Assembly (NCBI GenBank): GCA_951813545.1
Contig: OX638352.1
Span: forward strand, 3,302,835 to 3,366,834
Length of the DNA stretch: 64,000 nucleotides
Reading direction: 5' to 3'
DNA from: an uncultured Poribacteria bacterium
GTDB lineage: Bacteria; Poribacteria; WGA-4E; WGA-3G
Positions 43,812 to 51,927 of this stretch are shown here, one piece after another. A program made the position numbers and the translations under genes. The notes beneath the pieces are model-generated. The model was given only the letters and a program-made list of their open reading frames with translations, searched no databases and was not told where the DNA came from. Positions within the stretch are counted from its first letter, which is position 1. The number at the start of each line of letters is the position of its first letter.

Positions 43812-43852
43812 ACCTATTACTCAATGTTTACCGACCTATTACTCAATGTTTA
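43812..43852. repeat. 19-bp direct repeat in a leader
   Basis: ACCTATTACTCAATGTTTA is found at 43812-43830 and 43834-43852, 22 bases apart, directly before the ribosome site of the DUF5069-like gene. The two-helical-turn spacing would suit a dimeric regulator. Confidence 0.8.
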
Positions 43853-43873
43853 AAGTAAGGGAGGAGAAACAGA

Positions 43874-44320
43874 ATGTTTGGAAGGAAGAAAACAGCAATG
43901 ATACCGACAATTAGTTCCGGGGTTGCAGGACCACTTGGGGTGTTGCATCTTCCACGATTCTGGTCGAAAGTGCTAATGGATGCCAAGGGTGTACTAAATG
44001 AAGAATATCCGGCATGCGGCGCGGGTTTTGATCAGATGGTATTGGATGGACTCGGACTGGATAAGGATGCTACGCTGGCATACATTAGTAACAATTCCCC
44101 TACCTACCCACAATTTGAAGCGTGGGTTTCGGAAAACGGAAGTTTTGACCAAGCGGCAGTCGACGAACTGAACGCTGCAATTTCAGGCTATAATCACGAT
44201 GACGATACCCGCGGAGGCATCTTGGGTGCCAGTGGTATTGATGACGACGGTTCTATTTTAGACGCTGTTAATCTCAACAACCTCGATGACTGGTATGAAT
44301 TGCACGGCAGTTTAGGTTAG
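43874..44320 (+). CDS. DUF5069-like protein
   Basis: 148 aa. After a basic N-terminus, SGVAGPLGVLHLPRFWSKVL followed by YPACGAGFDQMVLDGLGLD and a run ending FEAWV resembles the DUF5069 family (helical, LPR..DK... and D...L...G.d). The second half is acidic with DDDTRGGILG and IDDDGSILDAVNLNNLDDW. GGGAGGAG precedes the ATG. The function of the family is unknown. It is a single gene ended by a strong hairpin. Confidence 0.65.
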   Translation: MFGRKKTAMIPTISSGVAGPLGVLHLPRFWSKVLMDAKGVLNEEYPACGAGFDQMVLDGLGLDKDATLAYISNNSPTYPQFEAWVSENGSFDQAAVDELNAAISGYNHDDDTRGGILGASGIDDDGSILDAVNLNNLDDWYELHGSLG

Positions 44321-44333
44321 ACGTTTAGACATC

Positions 44334-44364
44334 TTCATGTAGGCGCGGAAAGCGCCTACATGAA
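44334..44364. terminator. Perfect 13-bp hairpin after the DUF5069-like gene
   Basis: TTCATGTAGGCGC (44334-44346) pairs fully with 44352-44364 across GGAAA. It lies between convergent genes and is followed by a modest T-rich stretch. Confidence 0.6.
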
Positions 44365-44423
44365 ACATCCTTGTTTTCCTTCCTAACTACTTGTTCTCTT
44401 CTGTCGTTAATTCAATTACCGTA

Positions 44424-45512
44424 TTAGCAACAGCTTGGCGATGAACAATCTCCACAATTGTCCGCCTCTGTCGTGAGTTCGATTGCTTTACCCGTTGCAG
44501 AGGATTCGAGACCCGCAAGCAGAATTTCAGTGACATGCCGTGCCGTATACACGTTCGAGAGCGGCGGTTGCGTTCCTTCACGGATATGCTCCGCAAAATG
44601 TGAGTGCATTCCGCTCGGTGCTGCATCCGAGCAGTCAATGGTTTTGACATCGACGGGTGCATGTTCGCGCGTATAAGAAGTTGGTGTCCACTGGCTAAGC
44701 GTCGCACCGTCTTTGCCGGGCATCGTGAATTTACCTGCCGTTCCGTGCACACTCCCTTCACCCGTGCGAGCGGGATCGCACCAACTCGTCTCCGCAGTGA
44801 CGATTCCACCCGATTGCATCTCAAGCACAAGTGTTGCGACATCCTCTAATTCCGTCGGTTTGTCGAACGTAGAAACGAAGCCGGTCACCCGTTTGAAGGT
44901 GCCAAGCATCGCAACGAGGCTGGAAACCGCGTAAACCCCCATGTCGAAAAGTGCGCCGACACTTGCCTGTTTGGCATCGAAAAACCACAGATCGTCGCCA
45001 GATTCACCAAATATGTCACGAATCTCAGCATAGTAGATTTCGGGGCCCCCATGGCTACTTCGCATTCTCGCGCCAGATACACGCCCAATCGCATTCTCTG
45101 CAATCAATTGGCGAATCTTATAGACAGCCGCGTTGAAATGTGGAAGACACATGACTGTTTTACCACTCGCTTCAGTTGCTTCAACAAATTGATTCGCCTC
45201 ATCCATATCGCCGCAAAGCGGTTTTTGCATCAGCACATGCTTGCCGGCTTCCAATGCTTTGACACCCCACGAAACATGCAGAGGGTGCGGTGTACCGACA
45301 AGAATAGCATCAAGTGTATTATCAGCGATGATTGCGTCATAATCCTGTGTCCAGCCGGGTATATCGAATTCTTGACATTGATGTTTGAGGCGGTGTTCGC
45401 GTCTGCCCCCGATAACACTGACTTCAAAATCGGGGCCTTGCGCGAGGTCAGGTAGGTGCATTCGGCAGACGATACCGCCTGCACCGATAACACCAAGTTT
45501 GAGTTTCTGCAT
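44424..45512 (-). CDS. Gfo/Idh/MocA-family oxidoreductase with Cys-rich tail
   Basis: 362 aa from ATG 45512. Rossmann motif LGVIGAGGIVCRMHLPDL, then the catalytic-Lys block MQKPLCGDMDEANQF and ASVGALFDMGVYAVSSL. The C-terminus ends TTEADNCGDCSSPSCC, five Cys that are unusual for the family. A second copy of the IELTTE coding segment lies just past the stop in another frame, so the tail seems to be a recent local rearrangement. An 80-base upstream element is shared with the TPR gene at 57 kb. The substrate is unknown; a DUF1080 gene lies upstream on the same strand. Confidence 0.9.
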   Translation of the reverse strand: MQKLKLGVIGAGGIVCRMHLPDLAQGPDFEVSVIGGRREHRLKHQCQEFDIPGWTQDYDAIIADNTLDAILVGTPHPLHVSWGVKALEAGKHVLMQKPLCGDMDEANQFVEATEASGKTVMCLPHFNAAVYKIRQLIAENAIGRVSGARMRSSHGGPEIYYAEIRDIFGESGDDLWFFDAKQASVGALFDMGVYAVSSLVAMLGTFKRVTGFVSTFDKPTELEDVATLVLEMQSGGIVTAETSWCDPARTGEGSVHGTAGKFTMPGKDGATLSQWTPTSYTREHAPVDVKTIDCSDAAPSGMHSHFAEHIREGTQPPLSNVYTARHVTEILLAGLESSATGKAIELTTEADNCGDCSSPSCC

Positions 45513-45595
45513 TTTTTTAATTTTCCTTGCGATTCGGTTAGGGTAAATGATTAATAACGCTGCTTTCCGTATATCCGTCCTCCATTTCATTACGG
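45513..45595 (-). repeat. Leader repeat, copy 1
   Basis: On the minus strand this element starts ATGAAATGGA, contains TACGGAAAG and CGAA(T/C)CGCAAGGAAAATT, and ends in AAAAAAATG at the gene start. A second copy lies at 57859-57940. It supplies AAGGA as ribosome site. The 26 in-frame codons upstream of the true start are probably not translated. Confidence 0.75.
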
Positions 45596-45664
45596 ACTAT
45601 GTTTCTTCTGAAATTAGACATTCAAAAACGTGTGGCCCGCATGGGAAACCCGTTTTTGCCAACG

Positions 45665-46345
45665 TCAGAAACGGAGCGGTGGCAAACGTTTTAAGAGAAC
45701 GTTGCGATAAGCAACGGGACCGTGGTCGCCTTGTAAGAGCAGTGGACCGGTGGCAGCTTCATCTTCGACCATCGCACCGCGCGTGCAACCTACGACTTCA
45801 ACGTCTTCATGAATGACTTGTCCATTCCACACGACTTTCACGAAGGTAGCATTGGCAATCTTATTACCATGGGCATCGAATTTTGGTGCGCGGAAGGTGA
45901 TATCGTAGGTTTGCCATTCACCCGGTGGCTTACTGGCATTGACCCGCGGTGGCACACCATCTACCGGTTTATTGTCAATCCAACGACAATATACGCCGCC
46001 ACAGGTACCGTAGCTAAGTTCCGTTTCTCCCCAACTGTCCAATATCTGGATCTCATACCTACCCATGAGGTAAACACCGGAGTTGGAACCTTGTGGCACC
46101 ATAAACTCTACGTGCAGTTCACAATCACCGTATTCAGCTTCGGTATAGATATCAAGAGTCCGTCCAGTGGCACCGTTGTGAAAAATTCCTTCACCTACTG
46201 TTGTTGCCAGCAGTTTCGCATCGTCTGGGTCGAGGGCAACGCTGCCAGCAGCATCCCACTCGTGTTGTGGCGCGCCGCCTCGGGCGAGCCAACCGTCCAT
46301 GTTTTTACCATTGAAAAGTTCTATTCCGTTTCCAGATTGAGACAT
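45665..46345 (-). CDS. DUF1080 (3-keto-disaccharide hydrolase) domain protein
   Basis: 226 aa concanavalin-like beta sandwich. The N-terminal ELFNGKNMDGWLARGG, then YGDCELHVEFMVPQGSNSGV, YLMGRYEIQILDSWG, PPGEWQTYDITFRAPKFD and GPLLLQGDHGPVAYRNV are the diagnostic blocks. Members hydrolyse 3-keto-glycosides or bind glycans. No signal peptide is visible. ATG 46345 follows GGAGGGAC. The oxidoreductase downstream (Gfo/Idh/MocA) fits a 3-keto-sugar pathway, in which such dehydrogenases oxidise C3 of sugars (inference). Confidence 0.92.
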   Translation of the reverse strand: MSQSGNGIELFNGKNMDGWLARGGAPQHEWDAAGSVALDPDDAKLLATTVGEGIFHNGATGRTLDIYTEAEYGDCELHVEFMVPQGSNSGVYLMGRYEIQILDSWGETELSYGTCGGVYCRWIDNKPVDGVPPRVNASKPPGEWQTYDITFRAPKFDAHGNKIANATFVKVVWNGQVIHEDVEVVGCTRGAMVEDEAATGPLLLQGDHGPVAYRNVLLKRLPPLRF

Positions 46346-46363
46346 CAAAGTCCCTCCTACAGT

Positions 46364-46381
46364 CTCGATCTTCAGATCGAG
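46364..46381. promoter_or_regulatory. Palindrome upstream of the DUF1080 gene
   Basis: CTCGATCT (46364-46371) and AGATCGAG (46374-46381) form an 8-bp inverted repeat with a two-base gap, immediately upstream of the ribosome site on the minus strand; operator or leader hairpin. Confidence 0.5.
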
Positions 46382-46445
46382 GTCTTCCCGCGAGTTCAGC
46401 GAAATGTTAAGGACGCAGCTCGCCGGTTCTTAACACTAAAAAGTG

Positions 46446-46474
46446 TTGACATATTTCACAAAATCAAGTATTAT
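46446..46474 (+). promoter_or_regulatory. Consensus promoter of the multihaem cytochrome gene
   Basis: TTGACA (46446-46451), 17-base spacer, TATTAT (46469-46474). The stretch AAAATCAAGTATTAT (46460-46474) is identical to that in the ccm operon promoter. Confidence 0.75.
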
Positions 46475-46559
46475 ATTTAAGCATCAAGGTTATTCAGTCA
46501 GCAACATAGTTCCATTGATTTAAATGATTTAAAAGAGAAATTAGACGAGGATAATTAAA

Positions 46560-46818
46560 ACTTGTCAGGTGCCACTTCACACTAAAGTGTGAGGCTTGCT
46601 ACACGGCCTCGGCTCGTAACTTTATGTGTATGCCACCGTGGGGTCCCAGCGACCCACAATACACAACCTCAGACACTTCCGACTATAGGAAGTTGTTCGA
46701 GCGAACAAACGTCTATCGAGTTACTAAACTTAATTATAGCATTTTTGATAAATTTTGTCAAAGGAAAAAGGAGTGGGCTTCCTCCTCGCGCGAGAGCGCG
46801 AGGTTTCCAGCCCGAACG
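46560..46818 (+). other. Structured leader or IS200/IS605-like remnant
   Basis: Non-coding stretch between the promoter and the cytochrome start, rich in dyads: TCACACTAAAGTGTGA (46576-46591), GGGTC..GACCC near 46645, and a long hairpin near the end with CCTCGCGC and GCGCGAGG (about 46782-46801) enclosed by GGGCT/AGCCC. The layout resembles the structured right ends of IS605/TnpB elements, but no tnpA or tnpB is present. It may instead be a regulatory leader. Confidence 0.4.
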
Positions 46819-46823
46819 TTTTG

Positions 46824-47729
46824 ATGAAACAAGTTTTCTTATTTTTAGGGTTATCCCTACTGATGGGAGCGATTGCCCTTTTCGCGGTTTGTGGTTACGA
46901 CAAAATCGGAACACTGCACGCGGCACCTGTAGAGAATGTTGCCCTTAACACAAAAACACCGTTTGCTGAGGGTTGCAGTAAGTGCCATGCGACCGAACCC
47001 GCCTATCAAGAATGGACGAACGCGGGACACTCACACGCTCTTGTCAACCTGATTGAAGGTCCGTACGAACTCCAGACCTCGTGTCTGAGTTGTCACTCCT
47101 CTGGCTACGAAGTCTTCAGTGATCGGGTCTATCCAGGGCATACTTACAATATAGAGACCGCGGTGAACGCCGTTGCCTGTTCTTCATGCCATTCCCACAC
47201 AAGTAAAGAGGAACACTTATTGGTGCAGCCCGCGAAAAAATTATGCGTCAACTGCCATAAAATGGACTGTGGTTGCGCAGGGGCTGGTATTGTTCACCAA
47301 TCACAATCGGAGATGTTCCTTGGACGTGAGGGTGCCGGTGTGAAGCGGATGCCGTCACCACACGTGCGCGCAATGAAGAAACGGTGCGTACACTGCCACA
47401 TGGCAAAGGACGATCCAGAGACAGTTGCGAAACACGGAGGCCACACATTCATTGCAGACTTCTCGACATGTAGTACTTCAGGTTGTCACGATAGTGCCGA
47501 TAACAACATGGAAACGAAGTTACCACGATACCGCGCCGAGATAGAGTCGAAGATGCAAGCCGTCAAAAAGATGCTTGACGTTGCGCCTGATAAAACTTCG
47601 CAAGCCTATCTGGACGCAAAACTGAACTACGACATGGTTAAAGGCGATAGTGGGTACGGACTCCACAATATACCCTATGCCAACGCGCTGCTTGACTATA
47701 GTCTTTCACTCAAAAGCGAACTTGAATAG
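46824..47729 (+). CDS. Multihaem c-type cytochrome
   Basis: 301 aa exported electron carrier. An N-terminal hydrophobic helix (FLFLGLSLLMGAIALFAV) acts as signal or anchor. Five CxxCH motifs start at Cys51 (CSKCH), 87 (CLSCH), 119 (CSSCH), 141 (CVNCH) and 188 (CVHCH). CSTSGCH at 216-222 is a CX4CH site, giving up to six haems. Extra His residues (GHSHA, SHTSKEEH, HGGHTF) can be distal ligands. A helical C-terminus follows. ATG 46824 lies just after a strong hairpin and lacks a clear ribosome site. Its maturation would need the ccm genes in this window. The redox partner is unknown. Confidence 0.9.
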   Translation: MKQVFLFLGLSLLMGAIALFAVCGYDKIGTLHAAPVENVALNTKTPFAEGCSKCHATEPAYQEWTNAGHSHALVNLIEGPYELQTSCLSCHSSGYEVFSDRVYPGHTYNIETAVNAVACSSCHSHTSKEEHLLVQPAKKLCVNCHKMDCGCAGAGIVHQSQSEMFLGREGAGVKRMPSPHVRAMKKRCVHCHMAKDDPETVAKHGGHTFIADFSTCSTSGCHDSADNNMETKLPRYRAEIESKMQAVKKMLDVAPDKTSQAYLDAKLNYDMVKGDSGYGLHNIPYANALLDYSLSLKSELE

Positions 47730-47770
47730 GGCGTGGAACACATCTCCACTGTGGCGTATCGGCTTGCCAA

Positions 47771-48607
47771 CTAATCTTGCGAACTGAGCAATTCTCGCAG
47801 CGGTACATCTTGCTCTTTCGGTAGGTAATAACTGAGTGGATCGCTGACAACCCCAATCAATTGCTTCTGGATCGGATTGCATTTGGCAACCAGCTCATCA
47901 GGCATCGTGATATAATCCATCGGTTTGACCCAGCGGTAGGCGTAGCCCATAAAAATGGTTTTGCGCGGCATGCCGGACCAGTTGTGTCCAATACCGTGCC
48001 ATGTGCGTTGTTCAAAGAGGAATGCATCTCCCGCGTTGACATTCATAGAGATGGCACCTCGCGCCCAACCCGTATCTGGGTCGAGTGGTGGTCTACCTGT
48101 CAACCGGTTACTCCCTGGGACTAACACGGTCGCACCGGAGGCAGGATCGGATTGGTCGCTGATGGCGTAAGCAATCTTAAGCATGATACGGGGGTGGGGT
48201 TCCTGCATTTCTGCATGAGATGTGCCACCGTCGCGGTGCAAGCCGATGCGGTTCCTCACCTCAGGAGGTGGCTCCTCTTTTGAGGGGAGTACAATAAGGT
48301 GCGACGTAATCATCTGTACGTTCCAATTGAGTACCCCGTAGGCGAGCGGCACCGTTTTTTGCCAATCAAGGAGTTGAAGGAACGCCTCGTGGTGTGTGAT
48401 GCAGTTACGGAGGTTCAATTTACCACCATTCTCAAGTCTGCCAGCGACTTCCTCTTTGGCGTAAACCTCATCAACGGCAGCATCAATCTCCGCCACCACA
48501 TCAGGGGGCAAAGCATTTTTAATCAGCAGATACCCATTGTTTTCGACAAATTCCTTCTGCTCTGGTGTAAAGACAGTTGCTTGACTGAGATCTGTTGTAG
48601 TATCCAT
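47771..48607 (-). CDS. Phytanoyl-CoA dioxygenase (PhyH) family protein
   Basis: 278 aa predicted Fe(II)/2-oxoglutarate oxygenase. The start is VENNGYLLIKNALPPDVVAE; the metal ligands are H-x-D in GLHRDGG and the distal His in RTWHGIGHNWS, followed by the 2OG-binding Arg in PRKTIFMGYAYRWVKP. It is a paralogue of the protein at 12983-13831, with the same YRW..P near the end and a similar C-terminus. Convergent with the multihaem cytochrome gene; the substrate is unknown. Confidence 0.9.
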   Translation of the reverse strand: MDTTTDLSQATVFTPEQKEFVENNGYLLIKNALPPDVVAEIDAAVDEVYAKEEVAGRLENGGKLNLRNCITHHEAFLQLLDWQKTVPLAYGVLNWNVQMITSHLIVLPSKEEPPPEVRNRIGLHRDGGTSHAEMQEPHPRIMLKIAYAISDQSDPASGATVLVPGSNRLTGRPPLDPDTGWARGAISMNVNAGDAFLFEQRTWHGIGHNWSGMPRKTIFMGYAYRWVKPMDYITMPDELVAKCNPIQKQLIGVVSDPLSYYLPKEQDVPLRELLSSQD

Positions 48608-48744
48608 AAAGTTTATCCTTTAGTGTGCTGAAGGTAACCTCGATCTGGTGATTGAGATTCAAATCATGCTATGCATTATACAGGACATACCGAAAAAATC
48701 AAAGCAATTTTATTTTTCTAATTGACTTGGTAAGGGAACTTAAT

Positions 48745-49719
48745 ATGGAAGAAAATATAGAGCAACCTGAGTCCGACGCGTCCGATTTTCCGAGTGGCCG
48801 ATATGATACGGTGGCAAAAAATGTCATTCGAGGGGATCCGAATGACCTAATCAGATTCAGTCTTGACACACAGGATGCTGAGGTAATTCGGGTTCTTGAA
48901 ACAGAACAGCCGACAGTGAATTGGTATCGTGCCGATAGTTTCTTACACGCGAAGGTCCGCGGCAAAGAAGTTATCGTGCATCTCGAACTTCAGACGCACG
49001 ATAGCAGGCAAATACCGATGCCGCGCCGCGTAGCAGGCTACGTTGGTTTAGGTATTCGGACTTTTGGAATGCCTATCTATTCGCATGTCATCTATTTTCA
49101 TCCGGATGCGGGTCTCAATGATCCGGGGGAATACGTCCAAGACGGTCCAGGGTACGAGATTACCATCAAATACAAGGTAATCAGACTCTGTGAGATAGAG
49201 GGACAAGACATTCTGGATGCAAAGTTGAAAGGACTCATCCCATTCGCACCGTTAATGAAGCCGCCGGAGGAGATGGGTTCTAAAGAATGGTTGCGACACT
49301 GCGTTGAAGTTGCCGAAACTATCCCGATGGACATGGCGGACAAACCGAATTATCTTGCCTCTATGGCTATCTTATGTAACGTCATCTTCAACTTTGATGA
49401 CATTCGTGAAATTATACCGGAGGAAATCCTCATGCAATCAGATGTTGTCCAATACTTCAAAAAACTGGGCATTGAACAAGGCATTGAACAAGGCATTGAA
49501 CAAGGCATTGAACAAGGTGCCCGGGAAAGCATCATTGAAGGTATTCTTGAAGCATTGGAGGTTCGATTTTCTGCCAAAGATGTAGAAAAGTTGAAACCAA
49601 TGCTTGAAAGTGTTGAAACCCTGCAACGTCTCAAACAATTGCGTCGTGAAGTTTTACGAACGTACAGCCTTGAGACCTTCGCGCAAATGTTGGAAAATGG
49701 CAGCGGGATCGAGCCGTAA
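48745..49719 (+). CDS. Rpn-family (PDDEXK) recombination-promoting nuclease-like protein
   Basis: 324 aa from ATG 48745 after TAAGGGA. The N-terminal half has the PD-(D/E)XK-type core of Rpn/YhgA-like transposase-related nucleases: VNWYRADSFLHAKVRGKEVI followed by VHLELQTHDSRQIPMPRRVA, with the E-x-Q motif and RVAGYVG. A helical C-terminal half ends with an ALEVRFSAKDVEKL segment. Four exact copies of Gly-Ile-Glu-Gln lie between the halves. Such proteins are numerous in bacteria with large genomes and are linked to horizontal transfer. It stands alone. Confidence 0.82.
   Translation: MEENIEQPESDASDFPSGRYDTVAKNVIRGDPNDLIRFSLDTQDAEVIRVLETEQPTVNWYRADSFLHAKVRGKEVIVHLELQTHDSRQIPMPRRVAGYVGLGIRTFGMPIYSHVIYFHPDAGLNDPGEYVQDGPGYEITIKYKVIRLCEIEGQDILDAKLKGLIPFAPLMKPPEEMGSKEWLRHCVEVAETIPMDMADKPNYLASMAILCNVIFNFDDIREIIPEEILMQSDVVQYFKKLGIEQGIEQGIEQGIEQGARESIIEGILEALEVRFSAKDVEKLKPMLESVETLQRLKQLRREVLRTYSLETFAQMLENGSGIEP
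49468..49515 (+). repeat. Four-copy 12-bp in-frame tandem repeat
   Basis: GGCATTGAACAA is repeated four times without variation inside the Rpn-like gene, encoding (GIEQ)4. Copy-number change would alter the linker by four residues and keep the frame. Confidence 0.95.
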
Positions 49720-49799
49720 CGATGCAGAGTTTTTCTCAACAGTCATTGAGATAATCTTTAACGAAAGCTCCGATTTGATTTTTATTTTCGAGCCTATAA

Positions 49800-51755
49800 A
49801 TGTGTCATGGAGAGGAATCACCAGGCAATTTGAAAAGCGACTTGACTTCAGAACCTCATAGACCAAGAGAACCTGCCAGATTTGGAGCATCATGGCGAGC
49901 GATTCTACTCGGTACTGTCCTGATCATCCCGAACATGTACTGGATTCTGGACTCTGCCGGACAAGGGTATCCGACCACTATCTCCCTCTATTTTAACGTC
50001 ATCTTCTGCATCTTTGTTATTATAGGCGTTAACCTTTTCTTAGTACGGATAGCACCGGGGATCGCAATACAACAAGGCGAATTGTTGACGATTTACGTCA
50101 TGTTGTCAATCGCTTCCTCGCTCGCAGGACACGATGTACTTCGCGTTTTGATTCCGATGATCCCGTACGCTTTCTGGTACGCAACACCGGAAAATGACTG
50201 GGCAGACCTATTTCATCGGTATATCCCAGATTGGATGGCGGTCAAGGAGAGATCCTTCTTAACGGAGTATTATCGCGGTGAAACAACCTTTTACCAATTA
50301 GAAACCGTCCAAGGGTGGTTGACAACAACACTTGTCTGGGGAGGCCTCCTATGCGCGATGGTATTCCTGATGGTATGTATCAATAGCCTCGTCCGGAAGC
50401 AGTGGACAGAACATGAGAAACTGAGTTATCCTATTATCCAATTACCCCTTGAATTGACAAGCGGTGGCAGAACAAACTTGTTGACAAATAAGATGATGTG
50501 GCTCGGTTTCGGTCTCGCTGGCGCAATTGACATCCTCAATGGGCTTCACTATCTTTATCCGACTGTGCCGAGTTTGGGTGGCAGGCTCTACGACTTACGT
50601 CCGTTTTTTACACAGAAACCGTGGAGTGCGATCGGCTGGACTCCGATAGCCGTGTTTCCGTTTGCAGTAGGCATTGCTTTCTTTATTCCACTTGACTTGT
50701 CATTCTCATGCTGGTTCTTTTATCTTTTTTGGAAAGCAGAACGGATCTTCGGAGATGCCTTAGGAGTAAGGGGCATGCCGAACTTCCCTTTTACTGATGA
50801 ACAATCCTTCGGTGCATATCTCGGATTGTTTGTTATCGCAATTGTTGCAACGCGAAAACACCTCGCGCAGGTTGGACGCAAGTTATTTAGAAACGACCCA
50901 CGTGTTGACGATTCAGAAGAACCGATGTCGTATCGAATGACAGTGTTAGGGCTTATTGCAAGCCTCGCCTTTATCGTTGGCTTTTGCAAAACAGCGGGGA
51001 TGTCTATCTGGGTAATCCTCGTGTTTTTCGGCATTTACTACGCTATCTCCACAGCAGTGACTCGAATGCGTGCGGAACTCGGATCACCCGTCCACGATTT
51101 GCACTTTATTGGACCCGATGAGATGATGCCTCGCATTTTCGGAACACGACTCCTCGGTCCACACAACTTAACGATAATGGCGTATCTCTTCTTCTTCAAC
51201 CGTGCCTATCGCGGGCATCCGATGCCACACATCTTGGAGGGATTTAAATTAGCGGAACGGACAGGAATTTCCAATCGAAAGCTGCTGATTGGAATGTGCA
51301 TTGCGATTGTTATCGGGACGTTTGCTTCATTCTGGGCATTCTATCATATTTCTTATATTGAAGGCGCGCGGGACTGGTTCGCAGGGCGACCTTTCAACCG
51401 ACTCCAAAGTTGGCTGACGTCACCGAGAGCACCGGATGTACCAGCAACCATCGCAATGTGTATCGGTTTTCTTATCACCGGTTTCCTGATGGTAATGCGA
51501 ATGCGGCTTTTTTGGTGGCCCTTTCACCCCGCTGGGTTCGCTATCTCCAGCAGTTGGTCGATGAATGTATTCTGGTTCTCGATTTTGGTGAGTTCTGTCA
51601 TCAAGTGGATAATTCTTCGGCACGGTGGTGTGAGTGCACACCGAAAACTCATCCCGTTCTTTCTCGGTCTGATTTTAGGCGAATTCATCGTCGGCAGTGT
51701 GTGGAGTATTATAGGAATTACGACAAATCAACCGATGTATCGATTCCTATTTTAA
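49800..51755 (+). CDS. Polytopic membrane protein, DUF6785/DUF6784-like
   Basis: 651 aa with about 14 hydrophobic helices (AILLGTVLIIPNMYWIL, SLYFNVIFCIFVIIGVNLFL, TTLVWGGLLCAMVFLMVCI and so on) separated by short loops. LVRKQWTEHEKLSYPIIQLP and MRAELGSPVHDLHFIGPDEM are distinctive; such proteins occur in Poribacteria- and Planctomycetes-type genomes as DUF6784/6785 and are of unknown function, perhaps transporters of the oligopeptide type. The N-terminal start is uncertain: ATG 49800 has no clear ribosome site and TTG codons follow. A single gene. Confidence 0.75.
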   Translation: MCHGEESPGNLKSDLTSEPHRPREPARFGASWRAILLGTVLIIPNMYWILDSAGQGYPTTISLYFNVIFCIFVIIGVNLFLVRIAPGIAIQQGELLTIYVMLSIASSLAGHDVLRVLIPMIPYAFWYATPENDWADLFHRYIPDWMAVKERSFLTEYYRGETTFYQLETVQGWLTTTLVWGGLLCAMVFLMVCINSLVRKQWTEHEKLSYPIIQLPLELTSGGRTNLLTNKMMWLGFGLAGAIDILNGLHYLYPTVPSLGGRLYDLRPFFTQKPWSAIGWTPIAVFPFAVGIAFFIPLDLSFSCWFFYLFWKAERIFGDALGVRGMPNFPFTDEQSFGAYLGLFVIAIVATRKHLAQVGRKLFRNDPRVDDSEEPMSYRMTVLGLIASLAFIVGFCKTAGMSIWVILVFFGIYYAISTAVTRMRAELGSPVHDLHFIGPDEMMPRIFGTRLLGPHNLTIMAYLFFFNRAYRGHPMPHILEGFKLAERTGISNRKLLIGMCIAIVIGTFASFWAFYHISYIEGARDWFAGRPFNRLQSWLTSPRAPDVPATIAMCIGFLITGFLMVMRMRLFWWPFHPAGFAISSSWSMNVFWFSILVSSVIKWIILRHGGVSAHRKLIPFFLGLILGEFIVGSVWSIIGITTNQPMYRFLF

Positions 51756-51927
51756 CCCAAGTTGCTACTTAAAGATTTTAGGTGTGCAAACCCCTATTTC
51801 TCGGTGAAGAGGTTGATTATCTGTGATGATTTTGTCAAAGAACGTACAGGTCCCTAATCCAGTTGCGAATTAACTAAAAACCTGCCCGAAATGAAATGGG
51901 GGCAGTCTAGGAGGTTATAATTAAAAA

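Noticed and set aside
46755..46823. Upstream extension of the multihaem cytochrome from TTG 46755
   Set aside because: The added residues are a translation of the hairpin, and the signal peptide starts at 46824.
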